Shown in pieces: positions 1 to 8,323 of a stretch of DNA of 64,000 nucleotides. The notes beneath the pieces were generated by a model. The model saw nothing but the letters and a program-made list of their open reading frames with translations. It was not told where the DNA came from and searched no databases. Source of the DNA: Pseudomonas sp. MWU13-2105 (lineage in GTDB: Bacteria; Pseudomonadota; Gammaproteobacteria; Pseudomonadales; Pseudomonadaceae); assembly GCF_023242315.1 (NCBI RefSeq), contig NZ_JALLIY010000010.1:1-64000 (forward strand). Direction: 5' to 3'. Every line of letters begins with the position of its first letter. Position 1 is the stretch's first letter. Both the position numbers and the translations under genes were made by a program.

Positions 1-138
1 CTCAGTGGCCAGAGCCATGATGAGTTACACCACTTCCTGGGACACGATCAAATGACTGTCCAAAAAAACTCATATTTCCTACGCGGTTCAGGCATGGGGG
101 AATATTGCTTGCGCCAAACGTCGGGGCTACTGCTCAAG
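1..138. other. Left edge, no gene called
   Basis: No convincing gene was seen here. One plus frame reads open from the window edge to a TGA at 53-55 and could be the last codons of a gene lying mostly outside the window. Too little is present to name it. The rest runs into the structured leader that starts near 139. Confidence 0.3.
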
Positions 139-353
139 TGTCGCTGCAAATTCAGCGACACGGGTTTGAACGCCCGGAAATGAATAGGCGCACAGCGCCG
201 CGAAAGCGGTATTTTTGTGCTCGCGTTATGGCGGGCTGTGCGCAGGAGGCTTCGGCCTGCCGGTTCCTATTCCCGGTCGTTCAACCTGCGTACGGTCCGC
301 CACCTTTTGTTTGAACGCGGAAAGTGGCGAACTCCTGAACCCGAATAGGAATG
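139..353 (+). promoter_or_regulatory. Structured 5' leader with loop-to-SD complementarity
   Basis: Several hairpins are visible. An 8-bp stem joins 139-146 to 153-160. GGCGC-ACA-GCGCC lies at 187-199 and overlaps a GAAA-tetraloop hairpin at 198-209, so the two compete. A TTCG-tetraloop hairpin is at 247-258, and a CCGG/CCGG hairpin at 260-276. The nine-base loop of the last one, TTCCTATTC (264-272), is exactly complementary to GAATAGGAA (343-351), the Shine-Dalgarno-like stretch just before the DUF3077-like coding region. This would allow a pseudoknot or a switch that hides the ribosome site. That the element works as RNA is inference from base pairing. Confidence 0.5.
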
Positions 354-483
354 CCGCTATATCACCCCCGATCCGCCTGTCGTTTGCAAAACCCTCAGCA
401 CTGCGGATAAAGAGACATACCTGCGTAAGCTCCCGGACACTCCATCCAACGAATCCGAACCAGCCCCCGCAAACACCCCCCGT

Positions 484-792
484 TTGCTCGATACCCTCGC
501 ATTCACCTGCGCCAAACCCGTCACCCCCGAAGCCCCGTACAAACCCACGCTATTCGCCATCCAACCCGGCATCACCGCCCAGGACGCCCTGGTCTACGTT
601 TCCAATCTGCTCGAAACGGCGGAACTCAATGGCGACGAAATCAGCCTGCACACCAACCCCGTCGAGCGGACATTGTTCTGGGGCATGCTGCATTCGGTGG
701 AGGTAGCGCGTGCGGTGGTGGACGCCTTGCTGGAGGGTGCGTCTCCCTCCAATCAGCTATCGCCGGCGTTGGGCAACCCTCCAGATGGTTGA
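484..792 (+). CDS. DUF3077-like small protein with disrupted start
   Basis: The body (PTLFAIQPGITAQDALVYVSNLL..., then a helix ending ARAVVDALLEG) resembles the DUF3077 small-protein family of Pseudomonas, whose function is unknown. The reading frame is open from just after a TAG at 346-348 and begins with ITPDPP-type residues at 361, which look like the usual N-terminus of this family, but no ATG, GTG or TTG lies in frame until the TTG at 484. The boundary given uses that TTG, for which I see no clear ribosome site. The most likely story is loss of the original start codon between 360 and 361. The gene may be expressed weakly, from a non-canonical start, or not at all. Confidence 0.5.
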   Translation: MLDTLAFTCAKPVTPEAPYKPTLFAIQPGITAQDALVYVSNLLETAELNGDEISLHTNPVERTLFWGMLHSVEVARAVVDALLEGASPSNQLSPALGNPPDG

Positions 793-898
793 GGTCGCCG
801 GCCCATAAAGCGCCCCCGTTTCCAAGGCCTGGAGTATGGAATCTTGGGAGCAACAGGAGTAAAAAATACCTTACCTGCCTCAACCCGAGGATGTGCCA

Positions 899-1093
899 AT
901 GGTCATTACGGTCAAAGAACGCGATGAAGATCACATGTCCCACGACGCCAATAACGCGGGCGTCAGGATGTGGGATGTCTATCAAGGTGATGTGCTGGTC
1001 GGCGTCTATCACAGTGAAGCGGATGCGTTGAAGTACAAGGCTTTGCTGGAGAGCGGTCGGTTGGATAACCTCAAGGCGCCTCCGAAAAACTGA
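899..1093 (+). CDS. Small hypothetical protein (64 aa)
   Basis: A 64-residue acidic, soluble protein with no signal peptide or membrane segment. The ATG at 899 was chosen because GAGG lies at 887-890, eight bases upstream; a GTG at 893 is the alternative. The C-terminal half (VYQGDVLVGVYHSEADALKYKALLE) looks like a small beta-hairpin plus helix. I do not recognise a family. A strong terminator follows 15 bases after the stop, which supports a real short transcript. Confidence 0.6.
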   Translation: MVITVKERDEDHMSHDANNAGVRMWDVYQGDVLVGVYHSEADALKYKALLESGRLDNLKAPPKN

Positions 1094-1107
1094 GGTCAAG
1101 GCATGAA

Positions 1108-1139
1108 AAAGCCCAGCTTGATGCTGGGCTTTGTTTTTT
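1108..1139 (+). terminator. Rho-independent terminator, bidirectional
   Basis: A perfect 10-bp stem pairs 1108-1117 (AAAGCCCAGC) with 1123-1132 around the loop TTGAT and is followed by six T after one G. It lies between the convergent small genes at 899-1093 and 1166-1297 and could serve both. Confidence 0.9.
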
Positions 1140-1165
1140 CGGGAGAAACAGTGAGGCGAACCCGA

Positions 1166-1297
1166 TTAAATCCCGGTGTCGCCCCGGGCCTGCCGCGCTG
1201 CCTTTTCCTTTTTATGGTTCTTCATGTCCTGCCTGATGCCCCAGGCGATGACAACGATCCCAAAGATAGCCATCAGAATGATTTGACTGGTAGGCAT
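1166..1297 (-). CDS. Small single-span membrane protein (43 aa)
   Basis: A 43-residue protein with one hydrophobic segment (about residues 4-18, IILMAIFGIVVIAWG) followed by a very basic tail rich in Lys and Arg, so probably an inner-membrane protein with a cytosolic C-terminus. The start at 1297 was chosen over the longer reading from 1351 because AAGGAG lies six bases upstream. No family is recognised. Proteins of this size and shape are common in pseudomonads and mostly uncharacterised. Confidence 0.65.
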   Translation of the reverse strand: MPTSQIILMAIFGIVVIAWGIRQDMKNHKKEKAARQARGDTGI

Positions 1298-1387
1298 AAC
1301 CCGCTCCTTGCAAAAAACGCCCATTGAACGCGTTACCCCCGCCCCTGCCAAATCGAGGGGGTTACAGAATATTTCAATGGGCGCTGC

Positions 1388-2875
1388 TTACCGGCTGATG
1401 GCCTTCGCCGCCTGCGCCAAACGCAGGGTCGCCTGGCGGATCTCATCCCGGTCCAGCGAGGCAAAGCCCAAGCGCAGCGCATTCTCCGCTTGGTCCATGG
1501 GCGAGAAGTGGCGGCTGTTACGTACCACCAGGTCGAGCTCCAGGGCTTTCTCCACCAGTCGGCCGACGTTTATTTCCTCGGCAAAACGGACCCACAGCGC
1601 CAGGCCGCCTTCGGGCTCCTGCACGGAAATCCGCTCGCCAAAACCCTCCACCAGGCAACGCTGCAGGGTTTCCCGACGCCGTCGATATTCCTTCGAAACC
1701 CGACGCAGGTGCTTCTTCAATTCGCCGTCATTGATCAGGTCCGTGAGCATCTGCTGCGCCACCGCATCCCCCTGGCCGAGTATCAACGCGGCATTTCGAT
1801 TCAGCACCTCGATCACATTGGCGGGCGCCACCACATAGCTGCAACGGAACGTCGAGCCCAGTGACTTGGACAGCGAGCCGATATAGATCACATGCCGCTG
1901 GCTGCTGTCGCTGGCGAGGGGCAGATAGGGCCGACCGTCAAAGTGATACTCGTAGTCGTAGTCTTCCTCGATCACGCAGAAGTCATGCTGCTTGGCCAGC
2001 GCCAGCAACTGTTGCCGACGCCCGGCGTGCAGGCTGACCGTGGTGGGGAACTGGTGATGGGGCGTGAGATAGATCATCCGCACCTTATGCTGGCGACACA
2101 GCTCATCGATCTGATCGACCCGGCAGCCTTCGTTGTCCAGGTCCACGGTCACCAATTGCGCTCCCAGTCTGCGGAATATCTCCCACGCCGGCGGATAGCT
2201 CAGGCGTTCCACCAGCACCACGTCACCGGGTTCCAGCAGCGCGCTGGCGCTCAGGTACAGCGACATCTGGACGCCCTGGGTCAGGCAGATCTGCTCGGCC
2301 TCGACGGCCAGGCCGCGATTGTTGCGCAGCATCTCGGCCAGTGCCCGGCGCAACGCATGACTGGTGCCGTCGCTACCGTGGCGCACGGTATTGGACACGA
2401 AGCTCTTGCGCAGCGCATTGCGGTAGTAGCGATGCAGGACGGCTTGCGGCAGCAGACGGTGGTCACAGGCGCCATTATCGAAGAACAGCGCCCCGGGCTG
2501 ATATTGCAGTGCCGTCGCTTGCTGGCCCGGAGTGAAATACGCCACGGCGGGTTGCGCCCGCAGTTCCAGCGCGAAGGACGGCGGGGCGCCGCGGGTCTTG
2601 GCCATGGGCGCCAGTTGCGCGTTGACGAAGGTGCCCCGGCGCGGTTCGCTGACCAGCCAGCCCTTGGTCATGGCTTCCTCGTACGCCAGGATCACGGTCT
2701 TGCGGTTGACGTCGAGCAGCCGCGCCATTTCCCGCGTCCCCGGCAGCAGCGTCCCGGGTGTGAGGCGCCCGTCGACAATCGCGCTCACGAGGCCTTCGAC
2801 AATCTTGCGGTAGGACGCTTGAGCCGTGGTCTCCTCCAGCTTGAGCAAGGGTCGCCATTTACGCATCTGGACCAT
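1388..2875 (-). CDS. MocR-family transcriptional regulator (GntR HTH + aminotransferase fold)
   Basis: A 495-residue regulator with an N-terminal GntR winged helix (about residues 15-85, including LLPGTREMARLLDVNRKTV) joined to a fold-type I aminotransferase-like domain. The PLP lysine is visible in SLSKSLGSTFR and the preceding loop in EEDYDYEYHF, so PLP binding is likely. MocR proteins use PLP or its adducts as effectors and usually control a neighbouring divergent gene. Here that is the reductase-peptidase fusion starting 77 bases away at 2953. Length is typical for the family. The specific ligand cannot be told from sequence. Confidence 0.9.
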   Translation of the reverse strand: MVQMRKWRPLLKLEETTAQASYRKIVEGLVSAIVDGRLTPGTLLPGTREMARLLDVNRKTVILAYEEAMTKGWLVSEPRRGTFVNAQLAPMAKTRGAPPSFALELRAQPAVAYFTPGQQATALQYQPGALFFDNGACDHRLLPQAVLHRYYRNALRKSFVSNTVRHGSDGTSHALRRALAEMLRNNRGLAVEAEQICLTQGVQMSLYLSASALLEPGDVVLVERLSYPPAWEIFRRLGAQLVTVDLDNEGCRVDQIDELCRQHKVRMIYLTPHHQFPTTVSLHAGRRQQLLALAKQHDFCVIEEDYDYEYHFDGRPYLPLASDSSQRHVIYIGSLSKSLGSTFRCSYVVAPANVIEVLNRNAALILGQGDAVAQQMLTDLINDGELKKHLRRVSKEYRRRRETLQRCLVEGFGERISVQEPEGGLALWVRFAEEINVGRLVEKALELDLVVRNSRHFSPMDQAENALRLGFASLDRDEIRQATLRLAQAAKAISR

Positions 2876-2952
2876 CTGAATTATCCAAAACTGGAGGTTT
2901 TAATGGTCCTAGTCTAACGCAACAATTGCACCTCATTCACCCCGAGGTCCTT

Positions 2953-4623
2953 ATGCACACACGCCATGTCATTGAGTTGTCGCCCTCGGGCAAAACCTTC
3001 GAAGCCGGTGAAGAGTTGTTGCTCGATGCCATGCTTGCCAGCGGCTTGTCGGTGCCGTTCTCGTGCCGTCGCGGGGCCTGTGGTTCGTGCAAGGTCAAGG
3101 TGCTGGCGGGGCAGTATCGTGACAAGCTCCTGGCCGCGGATGCCCCGGCCCCTTCCTACCCGCTTGCCGCCGATGAAATGCTCTTGTGCCAGAGCCACGC
3201 CTGCGCCGATATGCGCCTGGAAATCCCCGGCTGGTCGCTGGACACGCCCACGCTGGAAATCCCCGCACGGGTCCTGAGCAAGCGCGCACTGGGCGGCGAT
3301 ATCACCGAGCTGGTGCTGATGCCGGAAACGCTGGCGCCGCTTGAGGTGCGCGCCGGCCAGTACGTCAGGTTTCGTCTCGACGATGGCGACAGCCGTTGTT
3401 TCTCGATTGCCAATCTCCCGGCAGAGGAGGGTGGCCGGTTGGTCTTCCAGATTCGCCGGGTCAGCGGTGGACTGTTTTCCGAGCAGATCCTGGCAACGCT
3501 GGACGTCGGTCACGCGTTGACCCTCGAAGGCCCATTGGGGGCTTGTACCTGGCAGCACGAAGACGCTCTTCCCGTGCTGCTGTTTGCCACGGGAACCGGC
3601 TACGCCGGGGTCAAGCCGCTGCTGCTGACCGCACTGGCCCGGGATGCCGAGGTGACGTTGTACTGGGGCGGCTCGCAACCGGAGGACTTTTACGACCGTG
3701 AATTCCTCGACCAGGCCTGTACCGAGCACCCGCGTTTTTCCTGGCATCCTGTGCTGTCGTCGGCGGGTCGGGTGCAGCAGGTTGCCTTTGCGCGGGCGCA
3801 TCCTTGGGCGGATGCCCAGGTCTATGCCTGCGGTAACGGCTCGATGATCCGCGCGGTCCGTGAGCACTGCCTCGCGGCGGGCGTGCCGGCTCACCGGTTT
3901 GTCGCGGAAGCCTTTGTGCCCAGTGGCCTGTCGCGAGCCGAGTCGGCGGCCAAATCGCTGGATCCGGTCTGGGAAAAAGTCGGCCCGCGCTATTCCCTGG
4001 ACGGCATGCTGGCCGCCCGCGAGCAATCGGTCCGCGCCCTGGCCTCGATTGCCAGTCGACTGCGGGTCGGCATGAGCACCGCCGAGGCGCTTGAGATGGC
4101 CGACCGGCAACTGCGGGCCATGGGCGCGTCGCACACTTGGCATCCGACCTACATCCGCTTTGGCGAAGACACCGTGCGCACGCCACGCCAGGGCATCGAT
4201 CCGCAACGCAAGCTGCGCGCGACCGATATCGCCGTGGTCGATCTCGGCCCGGTCTGGGATGGCTATGAAGGCGACTATGGCGACACCTTCGTGTTCGGTG
4301 AACACCCGTTGCACCAGGCGTGCGTCAAGGCCTTGCACGAAGTGTTCGACGAAACCCGCGAGGCCTGGCACCAGGGGCTGACCGGCCGCGAGCTGTATGA
4401 CTTCGCCGAACGCAGTGCCGCCTCGAAGGGCTGGCGGCTGGAGCGCAACCTGGCCGGACACCGTATCGCCGATTTCCCCCACGCCTTGTTCGGGCAGGAG
4501 AAGCTGGCCGAGCTGGAGCTCGTGCCGAGCGAGATGGTCTGGGTCCTGGAAATCCAGCTATGCCATCCCACCGAAGCGGTGGGGGCATTCTTCGAGGATA
4601 TCCTGATCGGCGAGGGCGGCTGA
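2953..4623 (+). CDS. Ferredoxin-NAD(P)H reductase fused to an M24 (pita-bread) peptidase
   Basis: A 556-residue fusion. Residues 1-90 are a plant-type [2Fe-2S] ferredoxin with ligands C38, C43, C46 and C79. Residues 100-330 are an FAD/NAD(P) reductase (RCFS at 148-151, GTGYAG at 214-219, CGNG at 293-296), as in CDP-deoxyglucoseen and oxygenase reductases. Residues 340-556 are an M24 domain with all five metal ligands apparently kept: D430, D441, H503, E533 and E548. H394/H397 may correspond to the substrate His. The ATG at 2953 was chosen over the TTG at 2926, which would precede the ferredoxin fold. No oxygenase partner lies nearby. The gene faces the MocR regulator, so the substrate is probably an amino acid or peptide-like compound; this is inference. 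Confidence 0.8.
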   Translation: MHTRHVIELSPSGKTFEAGEELLLDAMLASGLSVPFSCRRGACGSCKVKVLAGQYRDKLLAADAPAPSYPLAADEMLLCQSHACADMRLEIPGWSLDTPTLEIPARVLSKRALGGDITELVLMPETLAPLEVRAGQYVRFRLDDGDSRCFSIANLPAEEGGRLVFQIRRVSGGLFSEQILATLDVGHALTLEGPLGACTWQHEDALPVLLFATGTGYAGVKPLLLTALARDAEVTLYWGGSQPEDFYDREFLDQACTEHPRFSWHPVLSSAGRVQQVAFARAHPWADAQVYACGNGSMIRAVREHCLAAGVPAHRFVAEAFVPSGLSRAESAAKSLDPVWEKVGPRYSLDGMLAAREQSVRALASIASRLRVGMSTAEALEMADRQLRAMGASHTWHPTYIRFGEDTVRTPRQGIDPQRKLRATDIAVVDLGPVWDGYEGDYGDTFVFGEHPLHQACVKALHEVFDETREAWHQGLTGRELYDFAERSAASKGWRLERNLAGHRIADFPHALFGQEKLAELELVPSEMVWVLEIQLCHPTEAVGAFFEDILIGEGG

Positions 4624-4636
4624 TGCTTGTCGCCCT

Positions 4637-4654
4637 TTTGCGTTCAAGCGCAAA
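4637..4654. terminator. Weak stem-loop between convergent genes
   Basis: TTTGCG and CGCAAA pair around a six-base loop between the ends of the fusion gene and the LysE gene. There is no long T-tract, so termination activity is uncertain. Confidence 0.35.
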
Positions 4655-4663
4655 CCGCCGGCT

Positions 4664-5299
4664 TTAGCGCCGCCCCTCGACGACCATGCGCACGGCCAGG
4701 CCGGTAAGGACCGTGCTCATCAGCCAGCGCTGGACGATCTGCCACACCGGCCTGTTGGCGAGAAATGCCGCGATGGAGCCCGCCATGATGGCAATCACCG
4801 CGTTGACACTGACGCTGATGACGATCTGGGTAAAGCCGAGTGCAAGGGATTGCGTCAGCACGCTGTCGTGGCCGACCGGGTCGATGAATTGGGGCAACAA
4901 TGACAAATACATGACCGCGACTTTGGGATTCAACAGGTTGGTGACAAAGCCCATGGTGAACAGCTTGCGCGGGCTGTCCTTGGGCAGGTCGCGCACCTGG
5001 AACGGCGAGCGGCCGCCGGGCTTGACCGCCTGCCAGGCCAGGTAGAGCAGGTAGAGCGCGCCGCCGAGGCGCAGGACGTCATAGGCGTAGGGAACCGCCA
5101 GGAGCAGGGCGGTGATGCCCAATGCGGCGCAAAACATGTAGACGACGAAACCCAAGGCCACGCCGCCCAGGGAAATCAGTCCGGCCATGCGGCCCTGGCA
5201 GATCGACCGCGAGATGAGGTAGATCATGTTCGGCCCGGGAGTCAGCACCATGCCGAGTGAGATCAGGCCGTAGGCAAGCAGGTTGGACAGTTCGGGCAT
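4664..5299 (-). CDS. LysE/RhtB-family amino-acid exporter
   Basis: A 211-residue inner-membrane protein with about six hydrophobic segments and the family signature near the N-terminus, LTPGPNMIYLISRS. LysE/RhtB proteins export amino acids such as lysine, homoserine or threonine and related metabolites. The start at 5299 was chosen because AGGAG lies eight bases upstream; the longer reading to 5344 adds a non-membrane extension. The gene is convergent with the reductase-peptidase gene. Substrate unknown. Confidence 0.88.
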   Translation of the reverse strand: MPELSNLLAYGLISLGMVLTPGPNMIYLISRSICQGRMAGLISLGGVALGFVVYMFCAALGITALLLAVPYAYDVLRLGGALYLLYLAWQAVKPGGRSPFQVRDLPKDSPRKLFTMGFVTNLLNPKVAVMYLSLLPQFIDPVGHDSVLTQSLALGFTQIVISVSVNAVIAIMAGSIAAFLANRPVWQIVQRWLMSTVLTGLAVRMVVEGRR

Positions 5300-5494
5300 G
5301 GCGTAACTCCTGGAGGCAGATGGTAGGCATCTGATGGAGCGCACGATAATAGGGCGGGCAAAGCGAGTATGTTAGATACAGATTGACCAACAAAACGTCA
5401 TACAGCGCTCGCACTATTGAGCATTTGGGGGAAACGAGATGAGCGTGTCATGGCTGACCCGCCCGGCGCTGGCGTGGATGCGAGTGGAGCCAAG

Positions 5495-8227
5495 ATGAAG
5501 CTTCTCACGCAAGGCTTCAGTAGTTTCCTGCGCCGCCGCCGCGCCCTGCGGCATTTCCGCCGGCGGCCGATGCTCGGTACCCTGGCCGCCGGCCATGCGC
5601 CGGCGGCGTCCGGGCAGCTCGCCGTCGACCTGCTGCGCGCCGCCGCCGAGCCGCAAGCCGAGGCACTGCTCCGGCTGGGTTCCGGCGTCGCGGGCCTGGC
5701 GCTCGGCGAGGCCGCCAAACGCCTGGCGCACGACGGTCCCAACGAGGTGGACCACGATAAGCCGTTGCCGGGCTGGCTACGGCTGTGGCGTTGTTACCTG
5801 AACCCGTTCAACCTGCTGCTGACGGTGCTGGCCGGCCTGTCCTGGCTGAGCGCGGACGCCAGGGCCACGCTGGTCATCGGCCTGATGGTGAGCCTGAGCA
5901 CGCTGCTGCGCTTCGTGCAGGAAGGCCGCTCGCACAAGGCCGCCGAGGGCTTGCGCTCGCTGGTGGGCAATACCGCCAGCGTGATTCGCCATCAGGTCGC
6001 CACGCCGAATACCCCGCTGCGGCAAGACATCCCGGTGCGCGAACTGGTGGCCGGCGACCTGGTGGTGCTGTCCGCGGGCGACATGGTCCCGGCCGATTGC
6101 CGCGTGCTGACGGCGCGCGACCTGTTCGTGGCGCAAGCGGCGATGACCGGCGAATCCGCGCCGGTGGAGAAGTTCGTCGCGCCGCCGGAGGTTGCGGCCG
6201 GGCCGCTGGAGGCGCTGAACCTGCTGTTCATGGGCACCAGCATCGTCTCCGGCTCCGCCACGGCTCTGGTCCTGACGACCGGCTCGCGCACCTACTTCGG
6301 CGTGCTCGCGGCCAGCGCCCTGACGGTCGACCCGATGCCCAATGCCTTCCAGGCCGGGGTCAACAGCGTGAGTTGGCTGCTGATCCGCTTCGCCGCGGTC
6401 ATGGTGCCCATCGTCTTCGTCCTCAACGGCTTGACCAAGGGCGACTGGCTGCAGGCGTTCCTCTTCGCCGTATCGGTCGCGGTGGGCCTTACCCCCGAAA
6501 TGCTGCCGATGATAGTCACCTCCACGCTGGCCAAGGGCGCGGTGCTGCTGTCGCGCCGCAAGGTGGTGGTCAAGCGCCTGGATGCGATCCAGAACCTCGG
6601 GGCGATGGACGTGTTGTGCACCGACAAGACCGGGACGCTGACCCAGGACAAGATCGCCGTCGCACGCCACACCGATGCCTACGGCCAGGTTTCGGTTGAA
6701 GTCCTGAATTTTGCCTTTCTCAACAGCTACTACCAGACCGGCCTGAAAAACCTGCTCGACCATGCGGTGCTCGATAACGTCGAACTGGCCGAGGAGCTCA
6801 AGCTCGAGGAGGCCTACCGCAAGATCGACGAGATTCCCTTCGACTTCGTGCGCCGGCGCATGTCGGTGGTGGTGGCCGAGCGCGACGAGCGGGGCGAGCA
6901 CCACGAGTTGATCTGCAAGGGCGCGCTGGAGGAGGTGCTGTCGATCTGCAGCCATGTCCGTGTCGCCCCGGCCGGCCCGCTGTCCGCGGATGCGCCGCTG
7001 GATGCCGCGGCGCTTGCTCGTGTGCAGGCCTACACCCGCGAGCTGGGTGCCGAGGGCCTGCGGGTGGTCGCGGTGGCCATGAAGGAACTGCCGCCGGAAC
7101 AGACGACCTATGCCGTGGCCGATGAGGCCGGCCTGGTGCTGGTGGGCATCATCGCCTTCCTCGACCCGCCCAAGGAGTCCGCCGCTCCGGCACTCAAGGC
7201 CCTGGCCGCGCACGGCATCCGGGTCAAGGTGCTGAGCGGCGACAACGCCGCCGTGACCGCGCACGTGTGCGCCCAGGTCGGCTTGCCGAGCACGCCGATA
7301 TTGCTCGGTGCGCAGGTGGAGGCCATGGATGACGCCGCCCTGCAGGTCGCCGCCGAGCAGCACGACGTGTTCAGCAAGCTCGCGCCGTTGCACAAGGAGC
7401 GTATCGTCCGGGCCCTGCGCGCCAAGGGCCACATCGTCGGCTTCATCGGCGACGGCATCAACGACGCACCGGCCCTGCGCGCCGCCGACATCGGTATCTC
7501 GGTGGACACAGCGGTGGACATCGCCAAGGAGGCGGCCGACATCATCCTGCTGGAAAAGAGCCTGCTGGTGCTGGATGAAGGGGTGATCGAGGGCCGCACC
7601 ACCTTCTGCAACATGCTCAAGTACATCCGCATGACCGCCAGTTCGAACTTCGGTAACGTGCTCTCGGTGCTGGTGGCCAGTGCCTTGTTGCCATTCCTGC
7701 CGATGCTGCCGTTGCAGTTACTGCTGCAGAACCTGCTCTACGACGTGTCGCAGACCGGCATTCCATTCGACCGGGTGGATGCCGAGCTGGTGGCCAGGCC
7801 GTTGCAGTGGAACCCGGCCGATATCGGCCGTTTCATGCTGTTCTTCGGGCCGTTGTCGTCATTGTTCGACATCGTCGCCTTCGGCGTGATGTGGTGGGTG
7901 TTCGCCGCCGACAGCGTCGCGCGGCAAGGGCTGTTCCAGACCGGCTGGTTCGTCGTCGGTCTGTTGACCCAGACACTGATCGTGCACCTCATCCGCACGC
8001 CCCGGCTACCCTTCGTGCAGAGTTGGGCGGCTGCGCCGCTGCTGGTGATGACCGGGGTGATCATGCTGCTGGGCCTGTGGCTGCCGATGGGCGCGCTGGC
8101 GCCATACTTCAAGCTGCAGGCTCTGCCATTGGCCTATTTCGGCTGGCTGGCTGCCATCCTGCTGGGCTATTTCGGTCTCACGACGCTGATGAAACGTTAC
8201 TACATTCGTCGCTTCGGCTGGCAGTGA
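5495..8227 (+). CDS. mgtA: Mg2+-importing P-type ATPase (P3B)
   Basis: A 910-residue P3B ATPase of the MgtA/MgtB type, which moves Mg2+ into the cytoplasm down its gradient using ATP. The phosphorylation motif DKTGTLT has its Asp at about residue 377. The hinge motif GDGINDAPALRAADIGI and the actuator motif AAMTGESAPVEKF are intact, and about ten membrane segments fit the family. An arginine-rich N-terminus (FLRRRRALRHFRRRP) is typical of the group. The ATG at 5495 has GGAG five bases upstream; ATG 5450 is an alternative. No Mg2+-sensing leader of the enterobacterial type could be identified in the short upstream region. Confidence 0.9.
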   Translation: MKLLTQGFSSFLRRRRALRHFRRRPMLGTLAAGHAPAASGQLAVDLLRAAAEPQAEALLRLGSGVAGLALGEAAKRLAHDGPNEVDHDKPLPGWLRLWRCYLNPFNLLLTVLAGLSWLSADARATLVIGLMVSLSTLLRFVQEGRSHKAAEGLRSLVGNTASVIRHQVATPNTPLRQDIPVRELVAGDLVVLSAGDMVPADCRVLTARDLFVAQAAMTGESAPVEKFVAPPEVAAGPLEALNLLFMGTSIVSGSATALVLTTGSRTYFGVLAASALTVDPMPNAFQAGVNSVSWLLIRFAAVMVPIVFVLNGLTKGDWLQAFLFAVSVAVGLTPEMLPMIVTSTLAKGAVLLSRRKVVVKRLDAIQNLGAMDVLCTDKTGTLTQDKIAVARHTDAYGQVSVEVLNFAFLNSYYQTGLKNLLDHAVLDNVELAEELKLEEAYRKIDEIPFDFVRRRMSVVVAERDERGEHHELICKGALEEVLSICSHVRVAPAGPLSADAPLDAAALARVQAYTRELGAEGLRVVAVAMKELPPEQTTYAVADEAGLVLVGIIAFLDPPKESAAPALKALAAHGIRVKVLSGDNAAVTAHVCAQVGLPSTPILLGAQVEAMDDAALQVAAEQHDVFSKLAPLHKERIVRALRAKGHIVGFIGDGINDAPALRAADIGISVDTAVDIAKEAADIILLEKSLLVLDEGVIEGRTTFCNMLKYIRMTASSNFGNVLSVLVASALLPFLPMLPLQLLLQNLLYDVSQTGIPFDRVDAELVARPLQWNPADIGRFMLFFGPLSSLFDIVAFGVMWWVFAADSVARQGLFQTGWFVVGLLTQTLIVHLIRTPRLPFVQSWAAAPLLVMTGVIMLLGLWLPMGALAPYFKLQALPLAYFGWLAAILLGYFGLTTLMKRYYIRRFGWQ

Positions 8228-8286
8228 GCGGTTTGGACGGCGCGCGTCCGGTCGAAACAGCTTTCCAATTTCTCAATGGAAGAATA

Positions 8287-8304
8287 ATGTAGGTATATCT
8301 ACAT
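8287..8304 (+). promoter_or_regulatory. Inverted repeat upstream of chrB
   Basis: ATGTAG and CTACAT flank a six-base centre GTATAT, 20 bases before the chrB start. A further CTACAT-like half overlaps the start codon region at 8320-8325. The AT-rich repeat could hold the -10 element and an operator for ChrB autoregulation, which is known for ChrB proteins elsewhere. The assignment here is inference. Confidence 0.5.
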
Positions 8305-8323
8305 TTTTACGATCTGATGCTAC

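Noticed and set aside
105..314. Open frame MLAPNVGATAQVSLQ... (69 codons) and overlapping frames at 215-706
   Set aside because: It runs through the hairpins of the structured leader and reads no conserved protein; RNA structure explains the region better.
641..1099. 152-codon minus-strand frame
   Set aside because: Opposes the DUF3077-like and small plus-strand genes and has no family features or plausible start.
1892..4482. Long plus frame at 1892-2917 and minus frame at 2914-4482
   Set aside because: Antisense shadows of the MocR and reductase-peptidase genes; composition is that of high-GC third-position shadows (runs of His, Gln, Arg).
5777..7432. 551-codon minus-strand frame opposite mgtA
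   Set aside because: Shadow of a strongly conserved ATPase; no recognisable domain.
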